DNA of 55,221 bases, from assembly GCA_902651635.1 (NCBI GenBank), contig CACRSC010000472.1, positions 750,637 to 805,857 on the forward strand, given 5' to 3'. Positions within the stretch are counted from its first letter, which is position 1; every line of letters starts with the position of its first letter. The notes beneath the pieces are model-generated. The model made no database searches. It was not told the origin of the DNA and worked only from the letters and a program-made list of their open reading frames with translations. Position numbers and translations under genes: made by a program. The stretch comes from Mastigamoeba balamuthi. Its lineage: Eukaryota; Evosea; Mastigamoebida; Mastigamoebidae. Of this stretch, positions 22,842 through 34,900 are shown piece after piece.

Positions 22842-25800
22842 CTACAAGGAGAACCCATACTTGACACTCAACTTCTGTAATCTATCCTCCAGCATCTGGT
22901 TTTTCCGAAGTGCCTCCTTGTAGTTGGTCTTGAGCTTCGCGAGCTCGGAGAAGAACTTCTGCGTGGAAAGTGAGCAACAGCGCGAAGAGACTTGAGACAA
23001 ACCGGGTCGAGGGCACCGAGTTCGTCCCTCAATGTCTTATTCTCCTTCTGCAGCGCCACTACCTGCGCTGACAAGTCCTGCACAAACACGTGAGACCTTT
23101 GGACCTGTGGTGCCGTAGGGAACAACGTACGTCAACAGAAGCAGAGTCTCTCGAGAGCCTCTCGACGTCGAGTTGCTGCAACGAGAGGTGTGAGGCCAGT
23201 TTCGGGAAGGGAAGGATGGTCCTGGTGCCTTTTGTCGCAGCGACTGCTGCAGAGTTGCGACCTGCACCTCGAGCTTGGCGACCCGGGTGGTGTCTGCGCT
23301 AATCTTGTCTTGTCGCTGGCCCTTAAGCTCTCGCAGCTCTGCCTCGAGATTTGTCTTGTCCACCTGTGGGAGAGGCATTTGTCTGGCGGCCGGTATTTGT
23401 GCAATGCATCGATCGTACGGCCAGTTCCCGAAGCGCCTTTCTCAGCTTCTCCTCGTCGGCGTTGCTGTGTGCCGGGGATGGCTGGGATCTCGCCTGCTGA
23501 AGCTCTGCCTTGAGTGCCTTGTTTTCCCGCACAATCTGCGATGGCCGTGGTTAGGCTATACGCTGGCGGTAAGACCGTTGCGTGCCTCCATGTACTTGAC
23601 GCTGGACACAGCCGCCTTCTTCAGCGACGCGTTCTCGTTTTGCAGCTTCTCTATCACCGACTGCATCTTCTGGATGACGCCCTTCAGCTCCTCGGCCCCG
23701 GAATCCCTGGGCGTGGCGACTGCCACTCTCGCAGATGAGCCAACATTCCCACTCTCAACGGGTGTCGCTCACCTTTCTTCGTGTTCTCTGCGGTCAGCAG
23801 CTTTACCTGCAGCTCCAGGTCCGCGCAGTGCTGTTGCTGCCGTGCGCTTTGCACTAGCGCGTTCTCCTTCTCGAACCTGAGCTCCACCATGGCTTTGTCT
23901 TTGCTTAGAAGCTCCGCGTTGAGCTTCTCGATCTCTGTCTGCTCATATTCAGGCGAGTGAGCGGCAGTGCGTTGCGGCGCGGACTCTACCTTGAACACAG
24001 ACACATCTGGCTGCTGCGGCACGAAGTTTTCGTGCTCCTGGTGCTCGCGGCTGAGCTCGTCGACCGTGGCCTTGAGCGACGCGCACTGCGCTGTGAGGTC
24101 GTCGATGACCGTCTGCTTCTCTACGAGAACCTCCTTCTGCAGCTTGTCGTTCTCACCCTCGAGCTCCCTGACTCGCTCCTCCAGTGACCTCATAGCATCC
24201 ACGACAGACTGCGCGTCGTTGTCCTGCTTCTGAGAGAGCTCTCCGTGGTCCTCGTGGCCCCCGTGCTCCGCATGTTCCTCGTGCTCAGCTGAGCGATCTG
24301 AAGGAAGGATCTGTCACGGCGTGGCTTCTGACCAGCATACGGAGCATACGGCTTTGTTGGAATGACAATGCGGCTTCCTCCAGCTCCTGGCACCGCGCCG
24401 CCAGATGGGCACACTCTTCTTCCTTGAGTTGACGTTACCAGTGCCCGCTGTACCAATTTTGCTTACCTTGGCCGCGAGGGCCTCTGCTAGTGCGTCGCAT
24501 TCGCTCGTCTGCGGAACAGGTGGTGTGAAAACCAGTTTCACGCTTTGGAGATCAAATGTGCTGCACGCACCTTCTTTGCCAGGGCGTCCTGGAACCTCTC
24601 GATGCGTGCTTGAAATTGCGCTGCGGGTCAGGTGAGTCTGGCTGGGTATGGGGTTTTGACGAACCTTGCTTTGACTGGGGTATCTTTGCCTCGGCAGTCC
24701 CTCCTGATAGAGCACTCAATCTGTCGTTCAGAGCATCGCGCGTCTTGGAGGCGAGGTCCAACTGCCCCTGCAGTGTCGTGATCCTCTTCTGCAGCTCGGG
24801 TAGCGACGCCGACTTGGCCCTGGCCGCCTCGAGGTCCGCCTGCATTCTCGAGACTCGCGATTGACTCTCGGTGATCGTGCGCCGCGACCTGTCCAGCTCT
24901 GCCCGCAGCTTCTTTACGGCCTCTTTGTCCGACTGCATTTCCGCCTGCAGCGACCCGATCTTCTCTCTCATCAAGTTCCTCTCCTCCATTAGTTTGGTCT
25001 TGGCGGTCTTCTCCCTGAGAAGCCGTGCACTGGGTGAGCAGAGTCCCAGGGCCAAAGCGGAGTGAGTACCTCGACAGCTCGTCGTTTAGTGCCTCGGATG
25101 CCTTCAGGACACTGTCCATCTTCTGCGTCCACGCGTCGTCGGGGGCCGCAGCCCTCGCGTTGATCGCCGCTGTAGCGCCTGCATGGTCGGCCAGCTTCCT
25201 GTTGAGTTCCGCCATAGACTCTTCGAGCGCCGCGATCTTCTTGTCCTTAGCGTGCATGATCGCTCTCGTCTTCTTGTCGTGCTCTGTCGGCGTCTGCTTC
25301 TCCTTTGCGGGTTTTGGGGCCGCCGCGTCCTCCTTGGGTTGTCTCCGGGCGCTGTCGGAAGGCCTGGGGCTGGGGCTGGGGCTCGCCCGTGGGCTGGGGT
25401 CGCGCGGGCTGGCCCCTGCCCTGGGCGAGGGCACAGCGCGCAGGGGCTGCAGCGGCTTCCTCGGGGTCTCGGGAGGCGTCTTGCCGATGGAGATCAGCGC
25501 AGACTTGGCCTTCTCGAGCGTCAGTTCGTTCCTGAGCGCCTCAATCTCCGCGTCCTTCTCCGCCGCGATCGCGTCCTTGGTCTTTCTGGTGGACTTGAGG
25601 TCCGTCCGCACGCTGACGCTCTCCTGCCGCAGCCTGCTCAGCGCCTCGTCCTTCTCCTGCACCAGCGCCTTGAGCTCCTTGACCTGCGTCTCGAGTCGCG
25701 CCTTGGCCACGTCCGAATCCTGCAGCGCGGTAACGGCCAGTCAGAGGCACTGCGATGGGGCTGCGCTCTCCGAGAGGAGGCTGTGCCTGTCTCCACGCTT

Positions 25801-28800
25801 CGATCTGCTGCTCCAGTCGTCTGAGCCGCTCGTCTTTGTCCGCCGTCATGCGCTTGACGTCCTCGATCGGGAGCGAGTCGACCCTCCTGGTTCCCCCCCT
25901 GTCAGCAGGCGATGCTATCATTCGGGTTCGCACGGCGAGACAAAGGCCTGTGCGAGCTCCTCGCGCAGCTTCTGTATGCTCATCGCAGGCGACGCGATGC
26001 CGTGGGCGCTCTCCGCTGCTGCTGCGATCTGCTGCTCGAGGGCGATCTTCTCTCGCACATGGTTCTCCTTCATCTCCAGTATCGTCTTGTGGTACCTTCG
26101 CGAGCGTCAGGAGTGTGCGGGGCGGGACATCCGAACTCACTTGGTGATCGCCTGGTCCTTCTTGTCCAGCATGGCCTGCAGGCTCGCAATAGTCTCCTGG
26201 GCTGCTGTGAGGGCCTCGAGGCTCGACGCCGACTCTCTTGGCGTCGGGGGGAGGCTGAGGTCCGACGACTTGGCCTCTGTGTAGATTTGTCAGTGCTCTC
26301 TGGAAACGTAGGCCTGTCTGTCGGCGTGCCCGTTGCTTTTCCGAGCTGCGCGCTGAGCTCGGCGATCTGGGCGTCCTTGGCGAGGAGCGTTTCATCCTTC
26401 TCCTTCACCTGTCTGGCCAGCTGCTCCGAAGAAATTGCCGCTGCGTCCTTCTGCGCCCGGAGCTCGCTGATGACCCTGGCGCAGTCGTCCAGCCTCTGCA
26501 GCGCCGCCTTGAGTCTTTTCCCGTCGCAATCGTGTCAGAATGCGATCAGAAACGCTCGAAACAGCCGTCGCGACACAACAGGCAGAGCACAGCACACTGC
26601 TGACCTGTCCGGCGTCGGGAGCTCGAGTGGGGGGTGCCTCGCCACAGCCTCGCCCAGGGCGACGGCCACAGGCCCCGCGGCCGCCCTCTTCTCGTCGACG
26701 AGCTTCGAGACGTCCGACTGCCGCTGCGTCTCCGCGAGCTGCGCCTCGAGGTCGCGGACCCTCCGCACCAGCTCCGCCCCCCGCGCCTCCCACGCCGCCG
26801 CGTCCCGCACGGCGCCCTCCTCCAGCCTCCGCAGCGCCTCCTCCGTGTCCTCGCACACGCGCCCCAGCGACCTCTCGCGCTCGCGCAGCGTCTCGACTGT
26901 CCGCCTGAGCGCCGCGTTCTCCACGCGCACGTCTGTCGCGTGGGCGTCGCTCTCGCCCGGGGGCCCGTCCGCAGAGGCCAGGCGGCACTCGAGCAGGGCG
27001 GCCTGGGCGCGCAGGCGGGCGTTGTCCGACTCGAGGGCGCGGCGGGAGTCGCGCTGGGAGCGCAGCTGGGCGTAGGAGGCCTGCAGGCGGCTCGCAGACG
27101 ACTCGGCGCCCGAGCGGCGGCTGCCGTCCAGCAGCGCGTACAGCTCGCGCAGCTTCCGCCGCTGGCCCTCGCGCTCGGCAAAGAGCGCCTCCACCTTGGC
27201 CTGCAGCTGCTCCTCGGTCTGCCGCCCGAGGGGTGATCGGATCGGATGGGACGCCCCCCGCACACACGAGTTTATTAGGTCCAAATTGCGATATTTCCGG
27301 ATAATATCCTCCCGCGTGACGTAGAACGTTATTTTACAACGCCACCAAAGCACACCACTGTAGGTCATGGGATGACGCGTACCTCCTTGCGCGCTCGGCT
27401 GAGCCTCTGAATGATGGCGCTCAGCTCCTCGATCTTCTGCTTGCTTGTGGCCTCGCTGCACGGGCGGCGTGAGTGCTCGTTCGGGTGCGTCTGGTCGCAT
27501 GTGGCGCGTGCCTCTGCTGCAGTGCCCGCACTCGCCTGCTGAGCGCAGCGAACTCTGCCGAGGTGTCGTTACGCGACTGAAGCGCCGTCAGCGTCGCCCT
27601 CATCGCCTCGACGTCGTTCGCGTCTGCGGCAGCCTTGGCCTTGGCTCTCGCCAGGTGCTGCATGCTGATGTTCGCCATCTCCCTCTCTGCCCGCCCACCC
27701 CCAGTTCAGTCCTCTCTCATCCGCCTCCCTCCATCCACCCCTTCCCACTCGCACGCTTGCGGGCCTCGGCTTTGAGCTTGGCGGACAGGGTCTCGAGCTC
27801 GGCGATGCGGCCCTGCAGCTGCGAGGCCTCTGCTCGCGGCACGGACCCCTGGAGCTGCTCGGCCAGCTTCGCGATCTCGTCCTTGTCTCCGTGGCGGGCC
27901 TTGGCAGTCGCGATAAGCTCGCGCTCCAGCGTCCTCGCGCGCTCCTCGACCTGCGCCTGAGCTGCCGCTGCGGAGGCCGCCTGCTGCTTGGCCTCTTGGG
28001 CCCTCTGGTTCGCGTTTGCCTCGGCTATCTTGAGCTCCACGACCTTTGCCGACAGCTCAGCTGCCTTGCGCGTCGCTAGGATGCGCAGAGAGACTTCTGT
28101 CAGCCGAGTTGCTGTGGTGGAGGAAACGAGAGCGAAGACGGCAGGGCACCTTCTGCGGGAGATGACTTGGCGAGGTTGTCCAGAGCCTCTTGCAGTCGCT
28201 TGGCCCTGTCGCTCGCCAGTTGCAGGGCCCGTGCATCTGAGGCAGCGGCATCGTTGCGAATCGCTCCATCCGATGCGGTGGGTGCGTCAAGCCGGGACTG
28301 CTCCCTCTCAAGGAGCTCACTGTATTGTATTCAGTTCTGCAGCGAGGTGAAGCAGGGGCGTACTTGTGGAGCTGGAGCAGCATCTCGTACTTGGTAGAGA
28401 GCACCTGGTAGTCTGGCCTGGGCACAGACTCGGCGAGTTCCTTCTGCAACGCGTCCCTGTCCACTACCGCTCGGTCAGTCACACAGACTATCTCACCCCC
28501 CGCCCCCGTTCCAACCTCTGAGGTGCGCGACGACGCTGTCGAGCCACGTCACACGCTCGGCGAAGCTCTGGTCCACCGAGTCGAGCTCCGACCGGAGCCG
28601 GGTGTTCTCCTTTCGTAGTATCTTATTCTCCAGCTCCGCTGCCGCATGCGCGCGGTTCGACGCTGCAGCAATCAGTTTCTGCCTGACAACATCGTTGTCC
28701 CCCGGAGAGTCCGCAGCCGTCTGCGGTGCTTCGGCTTCTGCACGACAGAGAGTGAGCTCAGGAAGAGAGATAGCATCTCTTCGCATAGTGCGGACCTCGT

Positions 28801-31545
28801 TTGGAGAGCTTGGCCTCGAGGTCTGCCCTCTCCGAGTCCCACGACTTGCGGGCCCCCGCATACTCAGCGTACAGCAATGCCAGCTGCTCGCGAGTGGCCT
28901 CGAGTGTGCTCTTGGCCTCGGCAAGCTGCGCTTCCGTCGCCCCCGCATGCTGCTCGGTTGTCTCGAGCTGCTCGAGGCATTCTATCAATTGCTCGTTCAG
29001 CACCACCACGTCCTCCTGCGCCGCTGCTCCGTGCGTGAACGCGTCGGGAACCGCCAGGTTTGCTGCACTGAGCCTCTGGCGGAATGAGACGTGCCGCTCC
29101 AAGGCTTTGATTCTGCCATCCTTGTCCTGGCACTCAAAGCGTAGTCTGCTGATCTCGGCATCACTCTTGTCAAGCTCTTCATGCAGTCGCTGCTTCTGGC
29201 GCTCGAGCTCCTCCATAAGCAGCTTCTGCTCGGCCCTCTTGTCCACTCTGGACGCCCTGGGCGACGCCCTCCCCTCGACTTGCGCCTCGCCCTTTCGTGG
29301 TGTGCGCTGCGGCTTCTCGTCCGACGACGTGATGTGCTGCACGATGAAGTCCTTGAGGCGCTTGTTCTCCTCGAGCAGCACCCGCGTATTGGCCGTCGAG
29401 GTCCGCTCGTTCTGAACGGGCGCCTGCATGGTCATGGTCTTTCCAGTCCTGCGCTGTAGGATGTCGCTCTCGTCGCGCAGCGTCTGCGCCAGCTCGAGGA
29501 CCTTCTCCGTGTGCTGCAGCGTCCCGCGAAGGCGGACTATCTCCTCCACGAGCTCTGCACGGCTCATCTCTTGGAGCTTGGCGTCCTTGCCCTCCTTGAG
29601 CCGTTCAGTGTACTGATCCACCTGGCGCAGCTGCGAAGCCGACAGGCCCACACGCACTGCCTTGTCCGCGTTGTCGAGCGCCTTCATTCGCAGGGCGGAC
29701 CGCATCTTGATACGCTCCTCTTCGAGGGCATCAATCTCCTCCTTAAGTCTATCGTTCATCGCCTTCAGCTGCTCCTGCGGTGGTTGTTAGGACCGCGGGA
29801 TGTGCCGACGCTGCTGTGCCATCTCCAGTTTGTCCTTGAGCTTCAGCGAGCTGAGGTCGACAGTGTCCTCCGAGCCCATCCCCAGCTTTTCCCTCAGAAC
29901 CCTGTTCTCTTCTCGGAGGTCCTCGACGGCCCTCATGTAGTTGTTGAGGTCCTCTGAGAGCCTGTGCGTTGTAGCGCCGGTAAATTGCGGGACACATGGG
30001 CACGCTGCTCTCACCTCGACATGTCGTCGTTGGCCACTTGGGCGGCTTCTTGTAGAGTACGCACTTCCTCGCACTTTTCTCTCAGCGCATCGTCGGCTGC
30101 CAAGGGACCCCCGCATTAAAAGAGGGCTTGCGTGTCGGCAGGAGGCACCAGACTCCCATCGGGCAAACTGGTCGCGCAGCTCGATGAACGCGAGGTGCTC
30201 CTCGGCGGCGCGGGCGAGCTCGCTGTCGTACCTGTCCATCTGCTCTCTGTTCTCCTTGAGAAGCTGCTCGAGCTCCAGTGCCCTGGCCGCCTCCTTGCTC
30301 ATTGTCCTCGTCGCAGCGGCGCTCTCCATCTCCCTGTTCCTCCTCCTGCCCTCGATGCGATCGATCTCGTCGTTCAGTTCGGCGACGGTCTGCGAGAACG
30401 TCTTGGCGTCGGCCTCGAGCTGCGCGATCCGCTTGTCCTTGGCCCGGATCAGCTCGCGGAAGTCCTCCGCCGACGCCGGCTCCTTCTGCGCCTGCGTGCG
30501 TGCCAGCGTCTCGCGCATAGACGCCTGCATGTCGCTGGCCTTGTTGGCGCGCGCCAGCTGCACTCTGAGCGCCTCGATGTCCGCTGCCTGCCTGGCGATG
30601 ACCTGCGTCTTCTGCTCGATGAGCTCCTGGCACTGCGCGACGTTGCTGTTGGCCTCCTCGCAGAACCTCGCGTTGGCCTCGTCCATCTCGCGCAGCTGCT
30701 GGCGCAGGCCCTCGAGCTCGGCCCTCGCGTCCTCGAGGTCGTGCTCGGCCTCCCTCTTCAGGTGCTCTGCGTTGTCCTTGGCGTCGCGAGCGTCGCCGTG
30801 CTGCTTGTTCAGCGAGTCGTTCTCGAGGGCGAGCGACTTGAGCTCGTCCCGGAAGGCGTGGTTCTCGTCGTCGAGCGCCTTGTTGGCCTTGGCGAGCGTC
30901 TCGATCTCCTTGAGGTATTTCGCGATCTCCGCGTTCTTTTTGTCGATCTGGGCGCGCGTGTCCTTGTCCTGGACCAGCGTCGATGCGAGCTTACTCTGCT
31001 GCGTGTCAGCGGCAGTCCGGAGGTCCTTTGCCTCTGCTCTGGTAGCCTCGAGCTCCTCCTCGAGCTGCTTCACAGTCTTCTGGGCCATTTCCGCTTCCTG
31101 CCGTCATTTTCAGAATCTGGATTCTGCGCTCAGATACCCCACCTCCTGGAATCTCTTGCGCTCCTCGCTGAGCTTGTCCACCGTGTCCTTGTGCCTCTGG
31201 AGCTCCGCTGCCAGCATCTTTGTCTCGCGGGCGAGCGAGTCGTTCTCGTGCCTGAGCTGCTTCAGCTCCTCGGTGGCCGCAGCTGTGCGTTGGCCGGACG
31301 CACGTTGGTTCCCTCGTTCGCTCAGTGGGAGTGACGTGGCGTCTGGGAATCTTCTGGGATCTGTCGCACACACCTGAGGTGCCCGGGACGGGGCCACTGG
31401 CGGGGTGGTCGGCCTTGGCCATCTCCACCTCCTCGTAGGCCTTCTCGAGCTCGGCCTCGACGGCGGCGAGATCCTTCTGCAGCTTGGCGATCTGCGCCTC
31501 GCTCTCGGCGCATTTGGCGCACGCTGGCGCACCGCCTTCCGCCAT
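22842..31545 (-). CDS. giant coiled-coil protein
   Basis: A long minus-strand run of exons is rich in Glu, Lys, Leu, Gln, Arg and Ala with heptad-like spacing almost throughout, for example QLEEELEATRAEAKDLRTAA, LRQQLREMDEANARF and LEDRLQKLSVKY. Start ATG at 31545 (MAEGGAPACAKCAESEAQIA, with a CxxC pair). Clear junctions include exon 1 to exon 2 (TS|AATEELKQ; intron GTGTGT...CGCACAG near 31376-31290) and exon 2 to exon 3 (FQE|EAEMAQKTV near 31142-31098). The terminal exon ends KYGFSL with TAG at 22844-22842. Estimated length is over 2,200 aa. I see no motor, kinase or membrane segment and cannot assign a family; golgin-, centrosome- or cortex-type scaffolds look like this. Several shorter genes could be present, but I found no internal stop plus promoter. 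A non-frame-breaking AT-richer intron lies at 27.24-27.42 kb. It lies between receptors 2 and 3, antiparallel to them. Confidence 0.75.
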
Positions 31546-31996
31546 TCTCCCAAATATCACACGCGATATTTACTGATTTTCAGCCGATAATGGTGATTCC
31601 ATTCCGATTTGTAGGGCCAGATCGTGATTCCTTTCGCATATCCGCCGACAGCGTTTGTCTCTCTGAACCAAAGGATCACGCCCACTTTGCGAGCCCGTCG
31701 TGGGGTTCGCCCGAAAAAGGAAAAGAAGCTGCTCTGTTTGGGCATACGTCGCCATTCGAACAAGCACGGGTTTCCACGTCCTTTCAAACGCGGAGATGAA
31801 TCCGAGTGCTGTCCTGTGCTGTATGAGTTGCTGCTGTGATTGTCCGCTTTCCGCGGTAGCATCGCCGAAGACCATTGTTCGTAGAAGCTAGCGGAATTGT
31901 GGATCCGCGCCCTATCTCGGGGCTACTCAACAGAAAAAGGCCCTCGGGGTCCATAATTCTATTCGTCTGCCTTGAGGTGAGACATTAGTTCTGCAC
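31546..31996. other. divergent spacer between coiled-coil gene and receptor 3
   Basis: This 451-bp spacer separates two divergent start codons and must contain both promoters. I see no coding segment. Confidence 0.5.
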
Positions 31997-34900
31997 ATGC
32001 GGGTCGCCTTCCTCGCCATCGCCATGGCAGCCACGGTCCGCAAATGCTCCTCCTATGTGGCCAGGGTAGTTCCAACCCCCTCGTACTGATCCCGTTCCCC
32101 AACCAAGGCTGCTCTGGCGTATAACTGGACATCGACGCCCTGCACGCTGTTTCTCAGCGAAAATGCTTCGCACGCACCGGAGGGCACACTCGTGGTCGGT
32201 TCACTCTACTCGACGCCGTCCGAGTCCAGCTTCCAGGCACGAATTACCCCCAGCCCAGCCCAGCCAAGTCCTCTTTCCATTTAACTCTCTCTCATGCAGC
32301 TCGTCATGTCTGTGTGCATGGCCCTGATGGAGGCCTCTGCGGCGCGGCAATTTGGCCCATACAACGTCTCCATCCTCCTCTTCGACGACTCAAGTTTGAC
32401 GGTACTCATTTTTCGAAAGTACTTCATGCATTTGGGGGCATTCAATTTGCTCTCGGCATTGGAATCACAGCAGGGCAAAAAAGTAAATGGCGGACCGCTG
32501 ATCTGAAAGGGAGCTTGTATGCGTGTAGTCTATTGAGATTCAGTTGGCGTTCTGTCTTCACCTCTTGCTCTCATCCGTTTTTCGGTGGTAATGGGCGAAA
32601 TTCTGAGCTTTTTTCCTACCTCGTGCAATATATTTGAAGGCGGAAGAAAGGCAAAAATAGATACCGCCTACTGATAGAATCGATCCAGACTCGGGGGCCA
32701 GATGCTGCAGCGAGGTTCAATGGGCTTCCAGTCATTTCAGTTATCGGTGGAGACTCCAGTCGTGTCTCGATGTCAACACTCAAAGGAAATTCCACGATCC
32801 CGGGCCTCACTGCGAGCGGCATCCCGATGATCGCAGCTCAGTCCACGAGCCCGTTGCTCAGCGACAAGACTCAGTACCCGCACTTCATGCGCGTGTGCTC
32901 ATCCGACGCTCTAACAGTACCTCTCTCCCGCGGGAAACTGAAGGGGGAAAGTAAAGCTGACTTAGTCACACAGAGCTTGGTGATGATCCAGACGTTCTCG
33001 ATGTATGGGATCAGGAGGGTCGCTGGCATCGGGAACGATGACGGCTGCGGTCACGGTGGACTCGAGAAGCTTGTGACGTATGCAGCCCGTGCCACTCCGA
33101 GGTCGTGGCCACTCTGTTCTACCCAACGACCATCTCCGGGCCTGCTGATATTGAAGACAAGGTCATCATTGCTTTCCCCCAGTTATTCCTTGTGTGACGC
33201 CAGTTGTGCTGCAGATGAAAGAACTTAAGGCAACGAAGGCCGAGGTGTATGTCTTGTTCTGCTCGGGGGTGCTGTGCATGTACGTTATGGAGGAAGCACG
33301 TGTCGTGGGAATCCTCCAGAGGCCGAACTCGTGGATCATTGGCAGTGGGATTATCACCTATTATACTCGCGAGAGGATTGCAGCACAATTTCCAGGTATT
33401 CCCCTCAGAGTGTTTATTCTTTCTAATCAAGACTGTAGATTTAGCCAAGAGTATATCGAATGACACTATTGTACTTGGAATGACGAATGCAGTGAACCCT
33501 AACCCTTTGAAGCTTCAGTTCGAGTCTAACTTCTTCAAGTTCCTGGGAGTGAACATGGTGAAAAGTGTCTATGTGTACTTCGAGTACGATGCAGCTCTGA
33601 CGTGGATCAATGCTGTGAAGAAGATCATCGCGGCTGGCCAGGACCCTCGAAACCGGACACTGCTATACTCAACGCTTATTTCTCTTGACTTCGAGGGCGC
33701 CACGGGAGAGGTCACATTTGATGAAAGTGGAGACCGTTTCTCAACGATCAACATCTACCGGTGGTCTCAAGGAAAAAGCAACATCGAGGTCATAGGCAAT
33801 TGGTCCATCAGTGATGGTGTTTTTATCGATCCTCAATATGCACCCTGGTCCAAGCCCACTTCAACCAAGAGAAGCATCACTGCACATGTGATTGGAGGTA
33901 CAGTTGGCGGTGCTGCTCTGGTGGCAATTGCTGTTGTCATTGCTTTCTTCGTTATGTGGCGGCAGCATCGTGATCAGCAAGACCTCTTGATGAAGGCATT
34001 ACATTTGTTCTATTACGTCTGGCCTTTCTCAACCATTATTTTTAGATTGAGATTGAGAAGACGAAGTTCATGGTTGATCCTTCGGAGTTGCAAATGAAAG
34101 AGGAGATGGGCCATGGAAGCTTCGGCACGGTGTACAAGTGAGTCTTTTACTCTTTCAAATTCGCTAACAAAGTCTGCTAGAGCGCAGTGGAGAGGCACAG
34201 AGGTGGCAGCCAAGGTTATTCTAACGGGAATACTTAAGAAGATTGATGAGGGGAAGCTGTTGCAGGAGGTTTCCATCATGAAATCCATTAGGCACCCTAA
34301 CCTGTTGCTCTTCATGTGTTTTGTCAAGAGTAATGCGGACCTCATCATCGTCACGGAGTTCATGTCTAACGGGTCGCTGTTTGATGTGCTATCAGACAAG
34401 GCAGTGCCTGTTCCTCTCAAGATGAAATTGAGCATCCTCAACGATGTTGCAGCAGGGATGGCGTACCTACATGGAAGTAACCCTCCCATCATTCATTGTG
34501 ACCTCAAGAGTTCAAACGTCCTTGTGCGAATCAACCTTTTACCACATCCTCTTCTCACACATGATGAAAAGATGTCAGATAGCATGCAGGCTAAGGTATG
34601 CGACTTTGGGCTGACTATAATCGCGCAACAGCACGGAAGGAATGGGTCTGTCACACAAAATGATGAGTCTGAGCTCGGAAGCTTGTTCTGGTCGGCCCCA
34701 GAGATCATCCAGAGTGGTTGCTTCTCAACCAAGAGCGATGTGTATGCATTTGGAGTAATGATGTGGGAGATTGTGACTCGCGACCTTCCTTACAAGAACA
34801 TGAACCCTGTACTCGTTGCTGCCCGTGTGGTCGAAAACCTGCGACCTGAGGTGGGACACAGATTCGAGAGCATACAATCGCTGAGGAAGCTGATGGAACA

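Noticed and set aside
29941-31377. 478-codon Ser/Leu/Cys-rich plus-strand frame, with 30132-31334 in another frame
   Set aside because: Exact antisense shadows of the Glu/Lys/Leu-rich coiled-coil exons; the composition follows from complementing those codons.
31546-31560. Upstream start for the coiled-coil protein at 31560
   Set aside because: It would need a GTG start; the ATG at 31545 is in frame and has normal context.
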